From Reinekea sp. G2M2-21 (GTDB lineage Bacteria; Pseudomonadota; Gammaproteobacteria; Pseudomonadales; Natronospirillaceae): a DNA stretch of 64,000 bases. The stretch lies in contig NZ_JADPQG010000002.1 in the NCBI RefSeq assembly GCF_015687175.1, forward strand, positions 682,001-746,000. Reading direction: 5' to 3'. The translations under genes and the position numbers were made by a program. Positions within the stretch are counted from its first letter, which is position 1. Every line of letters starts with the position of its first letter. Under the pieces are notes generated by a model that ran no database searches, was not told the DNA's origin, and saw only the letters and a list, made by a program, of their open reading frames with translations. Positions 54,238 to 61,273 of this stretch are shown in pieces.

Positions 54238-54954
54238 CTACTTGGCCGATTCGACTAGGTTGATAGTGTGATCCAGAAGATCGGAATGACCAACGGCGCC
54301 GTGACCAGGAACGACGATTTCAATAACGTAATTCCTCTGCTTGATTCGAGCGATGGACTGAGCCCAATCTTTAATAGAAGCATCTCCGACGAACCCCAGG
54401 TTTTTCGTTTCGTGGCTTTTAATAATGCAACCCCCAAAGAGTATTTTGCTTTGCGGTAACCAGGCAACAATATTGTCTTCTGTATGCCCTGCACCAGGGT
54501 AAAACAGTTCTATCAGCCCATTGCCTAAAGAGTAGTGGTCACCTTTGAACGTATGCGTAGGTACGGGTTTTTGTTGCAGTACAAGAAGCGAATGCGTTAA
54601 TTCGGATGTATAGGTCGGGATGGATTTTGAATTCAGTAGTTCAATTCCTACGGTACGGTCGTCATGAGAGTGCGTTGAAACACTGGCGGCAGCTGTGTAG
54701 CCTTGATCGGAAATCCAGGTTAGTAGTGACACCGTAGCTTCTTCTGACCATGGAGTATCAATAATGTAAGCTTGGTTATCATCGATAACGACTAATCCAT
54801 TTGAATCGACAAGCCCATAACCCTCAAACTGCTTATACGAGGTATGTAAATAGACACTTTCGGCTAGCTGGGTAATCTCTAACTGTTTGTCGGCCAATGC
54901 CAGTGCCGGTAAGGTCAACACAGTAAATAGGGCAATTAATATTCTGTTCATCAT
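54238..54954 (-). CDS. subclass B1 metallo-beta-lactamase, DIM/IMP-like
   Basis: The protein has 238 residues from ATG 54954 (the next codon is also ATG; ATG 54981 behind GGGG would add 9 residues). The signal peptide ends LALA-DK. All six zinc ligands of B1 enzymes are present: HSHDD (H95, H97, D99), H157 in GAGHTEDN, C176 in FGGCIIKS and H218 in PGHG; the B1 Cys distinguishes it from B2 and B3. SNGLVVIDDNQAYIIDTPWS and AWLPQSKILFGGC resemble DIM-1 and IMP enzymes. It should hydrolyse beta-lactams in the periplasm; spectrum cannot be predicted. Neighbours are cassette-like single genes. Confidence 0.93.
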   Translation of the reverse strand: MMNRILIALFTVLTLPALALADKQLEITQLAESVYLHTSYKQFEGYGLVDSNGLVVIDDNQAYIIDTPWSEEATVSLLTWISDQGYTAAASVSTHSHDDRTVGIELLNSKSIPTYTSELTHSLLVLQQKPVPTHTFKGDHYSLGNGLIELFYPGAGHTEDNIVAWLPQSKILFGGCIIKSHETKNLGFVGDASIKDWAQSIARIKQRNYVIEIVVPGHGAVGHSDLLDHTINLVESAK

Positions 54955-55223
54955 TAACTCTGACTTAAATCCCAGGCTCATGTGACCCCGTATTGAGTGC
55001 TTGAAACGGATTCATTAAAAAGTGGTGGTGCGCTCAAGGGCAGACTTGCATTAACTCACACCTTTGGCGTGACCTGGAAATTCCAACTTATTTCTAAGAT
55101 GCATACATTGATACACGGCAGCAAAGTACCAGCTTGTGTTTGGTATTTACTTTTTAGTCAGATGGATGCTAACCTTTGCATCCGACAGTTGCTCGCGATA
55201 CGCGTTGTCAGGGGAGGGATTAA

Positions 55224-55685
55224 TCAGATCTTATATCGAATCGGGTAGTACTGGATTGCCAAAGACAGACTTTTCAGTATTCCGGAAAACTCGGTTTTAC
55301 CGATGTTGAATACGATACTCCAGTTTTCGCTAGCTCGCCCGAACTGTTCTAGATTGAACGCAGGCTTTAGCTCATGCTTTAATTTTATTGCGATTCTTAC
55401 CGTTGATTCCTCATGGGCTAAAAACTCAAATTCCAAGCAAGGTTCAATAAAGGTTAAGCGGGAATACCGGGGTAATCGATTACTCGAAAGACACTCAAAC
55501 CAATCATGTAAATCAACCAAATCCGTTGTTTGTAAGGCGGGGTCTGCAGATTCGAATACTTTCTCAGCTTGTGCTACGGTCACCTTAATCATGAGCCAGT
55601 TATCGCCAGCCTGTTCCGGGAATTCGTACCCGGTGATTGAGAGCCCCAGCTGAACTTTATTGTCTATATTGGTCAAATTTAACAT
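55224..55685 (-). CDS. WapI-like immunity protein family member (orphan)
   Basis: This 153-residue protein has no signal peptide. The opening LTNIDNKVQLGLSITGYEFP, LHDWFECL and FIEPCLEFEF match the WapI/YobK-like immunity family that protects against polymorphic toxins. I recall this family by pattern and the assignment is moderate. No toxin gene is nearby, as is common for immunity genes carried as cassettes. The ATG begins inside a GTTAAAT that would be an integron core site. Confidence 0.6.
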   Translation of the reverse strand: MLNLTNIDNKVQLGLSITGYEFPEQAGDNWLMIKVTVAQAEKVFESADPALQTTDLVDLHDWFECLSSNRLPRYSRLTFIEPCLEFEFLAHEESTVRIAIKLKHELKPAFNLEQFGRASENWSIVFNIGKTEFSGILKSLSLAIQYYPIRYKI

Positions 55686-55723
55686 GGCATCGTTCTATCT
55701 TTCCCGTCGAATGACAGAAATGG

Positions 55724-56137
55724 CTATAGAGTAAAACGTTCAACGGTAAACTCATCACCTTCGTGTTTCGAATTAATTGCCGCTATCTGGAAGTCATCTT
55801 CATATACTACTTCGCCAGGTACCTTTGATACTGATGTCTTATAGAGGGTTAAACCGTACTTGTTAGCCATATCAAAATAGAAACTCATTTTTCTGGCGAC
55901 TTCATTTCCTTCTTAGGTATTTTTATACCAGGTTATCGCTTTATTTGGGTTGCCGGTATCGTAGAATGGCGGTACTGGAAGGATTCGTTCAAAATACGCT
56001 TTGTTTTTATAGTAGGTTTCTTTTTCTGCTTCCGTGAAAAGACCCTGTTCTAGTAGTTTCCAGATTGCCACAAAAACTCCGCGTGGCTTGCCTGTCGCCC
56101 AGGCAACCTCATTTTCGTGTATACGATAGTATTTCAT
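55724..56137 (-). pseudogene. small conserved-looking gene interrupted by an in-frame stop
   Basis: From ATG 56137 (GGGAACGG leader) the frame runs 74 codons to TAA at 55913-55915. It then continues without frame change through ARKMSFYFDMANKYGLTLYK to TAG at 55724. The two parts read as one 137-residue soluble protein, so a single base change (GAA or AAA to TAA) has probably broken it. Alternatively, the upstream part (KYYRIHENEVAWATGKPRG) is a complete 74-residue protein and the rest is remnant, or a separate 54-codon gene from ATG 55885. No family recognised. Confidence 0.62.
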
Positions 56138-56152
56138 CCGTTCCCGGTTACC

Positions 56153-56314
56153 GTGTTGTTCATAAGAAGAATTAAATATGCCAAAATTTTGTCTACCTTA
56201 GTGACTTTGTTGCTTGCCTGTTGGTTTATAGTTAGGTACCAAAACGAAGGCTTTTTTGCTGGCAGTTTTGTGTGGCTCTCGATGTATTTTTGGTTTCTCC
56301 TGCGGCAGCGTTAA
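56153..56314 (+). CDS. possible small membrane protein, opposite orientation
   Basis: This short frame from GTG 56153 has 53 residues, with a basic N-terminus and two hydrophobic segments (about 12-26 and 34-51) ending FLLRQR. Its stop overlaps an attC-like core (GTTAAAC, 56310). No strong ribosome site. It could be a cassette gene in the reverse direction, or chance. Confidence 0.35.
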   Translation: MLFIRRIKYAKILSTLVTLLLACWFIVRYQNEGFFAGSFVWLSMYFWFLLRQR

Positions 56315-56351
56315 ACAGGCATCTCCATTCAAACTTCAGCGCTTGTTATGA
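56310..56351. repeat. attC-like site D (short)
   Basis: GTTAAAC at one end and GCTTGTTATGA at the other (reading plus), imperfectly paired, 42 bp. It overlaps the stop codons of the genes on both sides, as integron cassette sites often do. Weakest of the four sites. Confidence 0.42.
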
Positions 56352-56684
56352 CTCATCAAATATAACCCGCGCATCCGGCTTATAGTAAATCAAGAAGTTA
56401 TTGCGGAGTCCTTTTAAGTAAACTCTAATTACTTGCTCGCTGTTCCATGCTTGAAAACAAATGCGTTCAATATCTTCTTGCGACAATGAAAGTATGGTTT
56501 TCTCAGCCTCTACTATTTTCACATTTACAGAAGAATGCTCAAGGGAAAGAATCAAGCTCTTTCCATTCTCATATAGATAAATATATGAAATAATTCCTTC
56601 GTCGTGATCATGATACTTAGACAGCCCAAATTCCTTCTCGAAGAAATCAAGCTCATTAGGCGCATCATAAGTTAAAATAACCAT
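56346..56684 (-). CDS. cassette-like small soluble protein
   Basis: This 112-residue acidic, soluble protein has no signal peptide and no cysteine-rich or catalytic motif that I can name (ELDFFEKEFGLSKYHDHDEG; VYLKGLRNNFLIYYKPDARV). Its size and acidity resemble immunity-type proteins, which is only a guess. Its 3' end abuts one attC-like site and its 5' end is 14 bases from another. Confidence 0.65.
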   Translation of the reverse strand: MVILTYDAPNELDFFEKEFGLSKYHDHDEGIISYIYLYENGKSLILSLEHSSVNVKIVEAEKTILSLSQEDIERICFQAWNSEQVIRVYLKGLRNNFLIYYKPDARVIFDES

Positions 56685-56698
56685 CCATCCCTCATCAG

Positions 56699-56760
56699 TT
56701 ATAACAGTGTGATATACGAACCCAACTGCAAATGACGTGTCCGCACATCACTATTTATGC
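56699..56760. repeat. attC-like site C
   Basis: Ends TTATAACAGTGTGAT and, in reverse complement, GCATAAATAGTGAT pair as a stem with one unpaired base, as attC folds do. It is 62 bp, between two minus-strand genes, and covers the stop codon of the gene at 56755. Confidence 0.55.
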
Positions 56761-57144
56761 ATTTGCATTCTTACTGGTATTTACGCCGGCATTCGCCATT
56801 TCTTCTCTAAGAAGAATTACAGCATATACGATTGATGCGACGGAAGACCCTATATACAAAAAGAGATTTGAGAACAAGACAGATACTATTTGAATATAAC
56901 CGCGATGCGAGGAAGCAACTTGAGCTAAGCCTGCAAATGCCAAAAAATAAAACATATACCACAACCGACCCAGCACTCCATCTGTCTCTTTAAAATCTCG
57001 CGATGATACCTCAAGAAGAATACCGCCAATACAAAGTACCGCAAACGACAAAATATTACCGTTTCTAAAAAAGAATAACGAAGCCGCAGTTACCCACAGG
57101 AAAGAACCAACTATCGCCTGAAATCCTTTTCTAAATTTCAACAT
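56755..57144 (-). CDS. four-helix membrane protein, cassette-like
   Basis: This 129-residue protein has four predicted membrane helices (about 10-26, 30-45, 62-78, 85-112). The glycines and aromatics are unlike a known family to me. It would sit in the inner membrane. The next gene upstream and the next downstream are both separated from it by attC-like sites. Confidence 0.68.
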   Translation of the reverse strand: MLKFRKGFQAIVGSFLWVTAASLFFFRNGNILSFAVLCIGGILLEVSSRDFKETDGVLGRLWYMFYFLAFAGLAQVASSHRGYIQIVSVLFSNLFLYIGSSVASIVYAVILLREEMANAGVNTSKNANA

Positions 57145-57163
57145 TCATGAAATTCCATATGAT

Positions 57164-57218
57164 GCATAACGTTTGTGGATGTGGTGAGGTACGAGTCCAC
57201 AACCCACACTTGCTAAAT
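57164..57218. repeat. attC-like site B
   Basis: GCATAAC (6 of 7 to the core RYYYAAC) at 57164 and GCTAAAT (6 of 7 to GTTRRRY) at 57212 bracket 55 bp whose inner arms pair (TTTGTGG.. with CCACAA..). The internal CGAGTCCACAACCCAC (57192-57207) differs by one base from the same segment of site A. Confidence 0.68.
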
Positions 57219-57604
57219 TAGTAGGTGCTAATTGCTTCATAATTGCCCGGGTAGTCCTCATCAAGCATCTTTTTGATTTCTTCATCAATCTGCTGGAATC
57301 TTTCTTCATTAAAACAATTAAAGCTTTGGGAATCTATTACTAGCCGTTCTTCTTTTTGCCTAGCGCCAATAACCTCATAGCATCGCTTATCTCCTGAGAA
57401 ATAGCAGAAAGTCTCTTCCTTTTTTGGGTTTTGCCTTTCAAACCCATACTCATTCGCTATGGTGGCTAGTTTCGTACAAACCGTTTCTGACTCGCCCTCG
57501 AGCGAATACTGACTTGCAACTCCCAGTCCATACGAAGAGCTTAAATATTGAGATGCACAACCTGAAAGATAAAATGCAAATGTGATGATTAGGATTCGAG
57601 TCAT
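57218..57604 (-). CDS. lipoprotein, cassette-like
   Basis: This 128-residue protein has lipobox LSGC (residues 13-16). The mature part has four further cysteines (VCTKLA, TFCYFSG, KRCYEV, NCFNEE), probably two disulphides, and an acidic helical C-terminus. Unknown function. It lies between attC-like sites A and B. Confidence 0.72.
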   Translation of the reverse strand: MTRILIITFAFYLSGCASQYLSSSYGLGVASQYSLEGESETVCTKLATIANEYGFERQNPKKEETFCYFSGDKRCYEVIGARQKEERLVIDSQSFNCFNEERFQQIDEEIKKMLDEDYPGNYEAISTY

Positions 57605-57611
57605 ATTCTTA

Positions 57612-57706
57612 ATTTAACGCAAATCTTAGCGGCGAGCGTGAGCGAGTCCACAGCCCACCGCGTAGCGGTGATTTTAGGGCTGTATTGCTACAGCGTTTTG
57701 TTAAGT
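57612..57706. repeat. attC-like site A (best)
   Basis: ATTTAAC at 57612 (perfect RYYYAAC) and GTTAAGT at 57700 (perfect GTTRRRY) bracket 95 bp, the usual attC size, with inverted GC-rich arms. The internal CGAGTCCACAGCCCAC (57643-57658) is shared with site B. Confidence 0.75.
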
Positions 57707-57707
57707 A

Positions 57708-58058
57708 TTAGTTTACGTAACCATTAAACTTATACTTATTTGTACCAAAATATTTGGGTTCTATAACCTTCAAACTAACTATTTCACCTTGCTTATAGTT
57801 AGTGGAACGACGAATGCGCACCCGAACGACTTGATCGGTTTCTAAGCGAACTAACATTACCAGCTTATCACCTTCATCTGAAGGAACTCCGGTCAATGTC
57901 TCTACAGTACCAGTAGTTAAGTAAGTATCCCCGAGATTCATATGAACAAATGGAAATAAAGTTAGCAGAGAAATAAAAACAACCATCAATGCTATATCGC
58001 TCCAATGTTTCCTTACTAATTGAAGGCGAAGTTTTATGTCGTTTTTATTCAAAAGCAT
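57708..58058 (-). CDS. single-pass membrane protein, cassette-like
   Basis: This 116-residue protein has one membrane helix (about 21-42), then a small beta-rich domain outside (VETLTGVPSDEGDKLVMLV; VVRVRIRRSTNYKQGEIVSL) that resembles an OB-like barrel. Unknown function. Its start is 15 bases downstream of GTTAAGT (minus strand; 58073-58079 on plus), another possible core site. Confidence 0.68.
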   Translation of the reverse strand: MLLNKNDIKLRLQLVRKHWSDIALMVVFISLLTLFPFVHMNLGDTYLTTGTVETLTGVPSDEGDKLVMLVRLETDQVVRVRIRRSTNYKQGEIVSLKVIEPKYFGTNKYKFNGYVN

Positions 58059-58106
58059 CCATCACTTTAAATACTTAACAGCTTATTCTACCGCTGCAGC
58101 GGTTTT

Positions 58107-58298
58107 TTATAGTTTCGGCATATGCAAAAAAATGTTCGCAACCAAAACACTTTCATGGCCAGTCATACTGCGCACTTCAGTATGCTTTGTCAATTTGATT
58201 ATGTTGAAAAAAACCGCTGCGCTTTTACTAATAAAAATAGTACCACCTCGGTAGCCCTTTAATGATGAGGGGTTTTGCAAGATGCTGTTCCCCGCCAT
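58107..58298 (-). CDS. short hypothetical frame
   Basis: 63 residues with no recognisable motif. A perfect palindrome CCGCTGCAGCGG with T residues on the plus side follows its stop. Reported with low confidence because the protein resembles nothing I know. It could be a remnant. Confidence 0.25.
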   Translation of the reverse strand: MAGNSILQNPSSLKGYRGGTIFISKSAAVFFNIIKLTKHTEVRSMTGHESVLVANIFLHMPKL

Positions 58299-58587
58299 AT
58301 TGATATCCCCTTGATTTTACCGCCCCAGCGGTACTATTACGGTTTTTCCGATGTTTTGCCGATACATGGCAATACTTTTGAGAATTGGTAATTAGGGCTA
58401 CTCATTGGGTTCGCTGTAACTGATGAATTGAACACAGCTTTCGGATGAGAGACGTTCTCGTTGAGCGTCGCAATACATAGCGCTTAGCCGTTTGCTGATT
58501 CTGCTGAGTTCTAATTTTTGGGGCTGGCTACGTGTTTAGTTACCCTTCGAATACTTCGCGCTCATGGCAAGAGGAAGATATGGGATT

Positions 58588-58605
58588 GTCGGGCTAAAGC
58601 CCGAC
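58588..58605 (+). terminator. hairpin with T-rich tail
   Basis: GTCGGGC, TAAA, GCCCGAC, then TTATTTTATTT on the plus strand: terminator-like for plus-strand transcription, though no plus-strand gene ends here. The gap 58299-58640 shows nothing else clear. Confidence 0.5.
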
Positions 58606-58640
58606 TTATTTTATTTCGGCTCTCCGCGTTGCTAAGAAGA

Positions 58641-59129
58641 TTATACCAAGCCGAGTCTTGCGAGTGAGGTGGTGTTCATTCGGTTATAGCCACTGCCCTT
58701 TTCAGTATAGGCCTTGGTGATGAGGAAGAAATCGTCCAGCCAAATCGAGTATTCCAGCAATCGGTCTTTCATTCTTGTAGCTTCCAGCAAGTGTTTGTCT
58801 TTGATCGATAAGTTTCCTTTGGGGTTGTGGTGGATGAGGATAAGCCGTGTGGCGCTGGCTTGAATAATGTGGCTGATGAGTAAGTTAGTGGTGAGTTCTT
58901 TCAATGAAAATTTACCGGTGAGAATGGGTCGGCTTTCTAATAATACACTGCGAGTACTGAGCATGAGTGCGTGAATGGCTTCGTGTTTTAAGTGGATGAA
59001 GGTGTTGGCAATGTACAGCTCGGCACGGGCGATGCTGTCCAATAGTACGGGGTTAGTTTTTTCCAGTTCACGTTGATGGGCGTGGGTGAACAGCAGTTCG
59101 TCGTCTATGTTAGTGATATTTTTGTACAT
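58641..59129 (-). CDS. RadC/JAB-like protein with altered metal motif
   Basis: This 162-residue protein belongs to the RadC C-terminal (JAB/MPN) family, which is common on mobile elements. LILIHHNPKGNLSIKDKHLL aligns with the RadC metal motif (HNHPSG-x-x-x-S-x-x-D). The first His (H100) and the Asp (D111) fit, but the second His is Asn (N102). The Glu expected at the active site fits E50. Metal binding is probably weakened or lost. Its N-terminal half is shorter than RadC's HhH part. Confidence 0.82.
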   Translation of the reverse strand: MYKNITNIDDELLFTHAHQRELEKTNPVLLDSIARAELYIANTFIHLKHEAIHALMLSTRSVLLESRPILTGKFSLKELTTNLLISHIIQASATRLILIHHNPKGNLSIKDKHLLEATRMKDRLLEYSIWLDDFFLITKAYTEKGSGYNRMNTTSLARLGLV

Positions 59130-59177
59130 GATGGTCTCGCTTTTTAAATTCGTTTTCTGTTTTTAAGCATCAGAAAC

Positions 59178-59199
59178 CTTGCCTGCATGCGCAGGCAAG
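59178..59199 (-). other. hairpin between radC-like gene and upstream gene
   Basis: CTTGCCTG/CAGGCAAG perfect 8-bp stem, loop of 6. No T-run. It may be an mRNA stem in the radC leader. Confidence 0.5.
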
Positions 59200-59245
59200 A
59201 TGTGCGGCTAAGCAATGTGTTCTGTGTTTTTTTTACTGCGTGAGT

Positions 59246-59596
59246 TCAGCGCCTGTTTTTACTTCGGTACTGCTTTAACAGTTGCTGATAACTCACGTAG
59301 GTCACCGAACACGGCTTAAGCCGCATCGAATTTGGAAAAGCTCCGGTGTACAACGCCAGGGCAATACGAAAACGCCACCAGTGCAGGGCGCGTAAATACG
59401 CGGGGCCGGTTTCTATCTGTGGGTTTCGGTGCCGGTTGGCGAGTGTGGAGTTTGCTGTTGTGTTAACAGCGGTTTCACAAGGTTTTTTCACTTCAACGGG
59501 GTGTTGAAGGTCGCTGTTTTGTGCGCTTAGTTTTTCTTGTGAGTGGAAATTTTCTTGGAACGAGCGGTGCTCTAGCTTAGAATCCTGCTTAGCCAT
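59246..59596 (-). CDS. hypothetical protein upstream of the radC-like gene
   Basis: The protein has 116 residues, an AAGGG ribosome site 9 bases before ATG. A polar, low-complexity N-terminal half precedes a basic, aromatic C-terminal half (LRALHWWRFRIALALYTGAF; YQQLLKQYRSKNRR). No family recognised. Same strand as the radC-like gene, 116 bases away; they may form a unit. Confidence 0.6.
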   Translation of the reverse strand: MAKQDSKLEHRSFQENFHSQEKLSAQNSDLQHPVEVKKPCETAVNTTANSTLANRHRNPQIETGPAYLRALHWWRFRIALALYTGAFPNSMRLKPCSVTYVSYQQLLKQYRSKNRR

Positions 59597-59879
59597 AATT
59601 GATACCCTTAATATCGGTTGTGGTTAGCTGCCCTTGAGTGCTCCAACACTCTTGGGTAGCGCTTAGTTTTACGCTACTTTCTTTCCGTTATTTGCCTCCT
59701 GAATTTTTCTGAAGTGCCAACCTGTATAAAACACTGGGTGAGGATTGAACACAATTTATTTTTTGTGTGAGGTGAGGTTATTGTGATGGATGTCTAAAAA
59801 ATTTGGTTTGTTCAATGAGGAGGTGGCTTTTTTTTACATCAGAGTAATGGTCTCTTTCTTCGTTTTGTCGAGTTTGAAT

Positions 59880-59967
59880 TTAAATTCGCGGCATTTGGAT
59901 AGTTCAAGACGTGTTTTAATTGGGAGGTTTTTTTCGTCAAGGGCCAAACCGGTCCGACGATTCGGGC
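59880..59967 (-). repeat. dispersed intergenic repeat, copy 2 (reverse)
   Basis: On the minus strand it begins GCCCGAATCGTCGGACCGG at 59967 and follows copy 3 without gaps for about 88 bp (CGACGAAAAAAAxCTxCCAATTAAA and CAAATGCCGCG are shared). Confidence 0.75.
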
Positions 59968-60485
59968 TTGGCCCTTAACAATCCCAGCCGCCACAAACGA
60001 CTGGTCACACTTCTCAATTCCGTCTTCGACAGGTCGTTCGCGACTGCCACCGAAACGTCGGACCGCCATTTCCGGCTCACTTGTTCAAGCATCCCTGCTT
60101 GAACAACCTGTGAGACGATAATTGCTCCGCGCGGTTGTTTGAAAGGCGGTGAAACAACGGCATGAGTCACTCTCTGGACAGCCAGTTAAACCGTCAGTTC
60201 CTGTCGCTATATTTTGACCCACCTAAATGTATCCCATTGCCGACATCGGCGTAAATAACCGCTCCGTCGCATCTGCTTTAGCTGACTTAATTGGCACGTC
60301 GCAACGGGTTCAAGGGCATGGATGCCCTTGGAAGCGCTGCGCGTGCAGGGACGCACGCTCAAGCGACCGTTCGAAGAAAGTGGCAATTAAGGAAGAACAC
60401 CAAAGCAGGCGACAAAAAGGGGGTTTAAGGGGATCGCCCCTTTGAAAGAAAAAGGTCTCAGCGTATTTCAATTATCAATAGACAA

Positions 60486-60610
60486 GCCCGAATCGTCGGA
60501 TCGGTACGGTCTTCGACGAAAAAAATCTTCCAATTAAACCATTTCGCTCATTAATGCAAATGCCGCGGATACTTAAAAAGGCGCTTAGGAAATCACCATT
60601 AAGGCCTGCC
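60486..60610 (+). repeat. dispersed 125-bp intergenic repeat, copy 3
   Basis: GCCCGAATCGTCGGATCGG start, same length and no gaps against copy 1 (31721-31845), ending in CTGCC in both. Non-coding. Confidence 0.75.
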
Positions 60611-60838
60611 CCACTGAAAAGAAAAAACTAAAATGTTTACCTGCACAAACACCAAAAAAACAACGTGCATAAAAAATATCGCGACCGAAAGCGTGTCTCG
60701 GCTATTCACTCTTGCAAGTTAAATGCAGTATCAATTAATGATAAACGCTAGCGCTGGCAAAAAGGGAGCCGCATGGGGATCGCCTCTCAATAAAAAACTT
60801 TGAGAAATTTTACCGCCATGAACCACGCCAGAATCTAT

Positions 60839-61273
60839 TTATATTCCGATGCCTCTGGCCATGAGTACCGCCAGCAGGGGAATGAACATCAGTAACGCGA
60901 GTTCCAGTCGTTTTATGCCAATAAGAATACTCGGGATGTCGATAAACTCGCGGGTACTTTTTCGCTGCCGTATGAAGAATAGGGTGGGCACAGCAGACAG
61001 CAAGCCGACCACGACGAACAGTCCGAACTTAAGTAAAAAAAGGTTGTTCTGCGTGTAAAACACGCTGGGTTTGCCTACCCAGAGCCACATGGTCAGGCCG
61101 GTAAATAATACAACGGCGGCGCTTGCGCCATACACCCCATCGATGGCGACTAATTTCCGGAACAGGTGTTTCTCTACGCGCGAACCCAACCATAAATTCT
61201 GGGTGATCAACGTAGCGGCGAGCAGGAATATTCCCAAGAAATGCACGTATCGGATGCTCAGTTCGAGTGTCAT
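60839..61273 (-). CDS. DUF2214-type membrane protein
   Basis: The protein has 144 residues from ATG 61273 (GGAG site). Four membrane helices (about 8-25, 45-65, 80-100, 120-142), with the YVHFLGIFLLAATLITQNLWL opening typical of DUF2214 proteins. Function unknown. Its start overlaps the stop of the NmrA-like gene (ATGA), so the two are coupled. Confidence 0.85.
   Translation of the reverse strand: MTLELSIRYVHFLGIFLLAATLITQNLWLGSRVEKHLFRKLVAIDGVYGASAAVVLFTGLTMWLWVGKPSVFYTQNNLFLLKFGLFVVVGLLSAVPTLFFIRQRKSTREFIDIPSILIGIKRLELALLMFIPLLAVLMARGIGI

Larger units (their letters stand above)
59597..60838. other. 1.2-kb non-coding, repeat-rich region
   Basis: No convincing gene in any frame. Contains two copies of the dispersed repeat (listed separately). 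Two strong stems lie at 60311-60330 (CAAGGGC..GCCCTTG) and 60341-60358 (GCGTGC..GCACGC), and AAGGGG..CCCCTT follows near 60427-60440. It looks like accumulated intergenic repeat sequence or a structured RNA region. Confidence 0.55.

Noticed and set aside
55140-55210. Possible attC downstream of the WapI-like gene
   Set aside because: GCTAAC and GTTGTCA cores are weak and the arms do not pair convincingly.
54997-55248. 83-codon plus-strand frame between the beta-lactamase and WapI-like genes
   Set aside because: GTG start without ribosome site, no recognisable fold, overlaps the WapI-like gene end.
60227-60445. 72-codon plus-strand frame in the repeat region
   Set aside because: Composed of the hairpin repeats; reads as low-quality protein.
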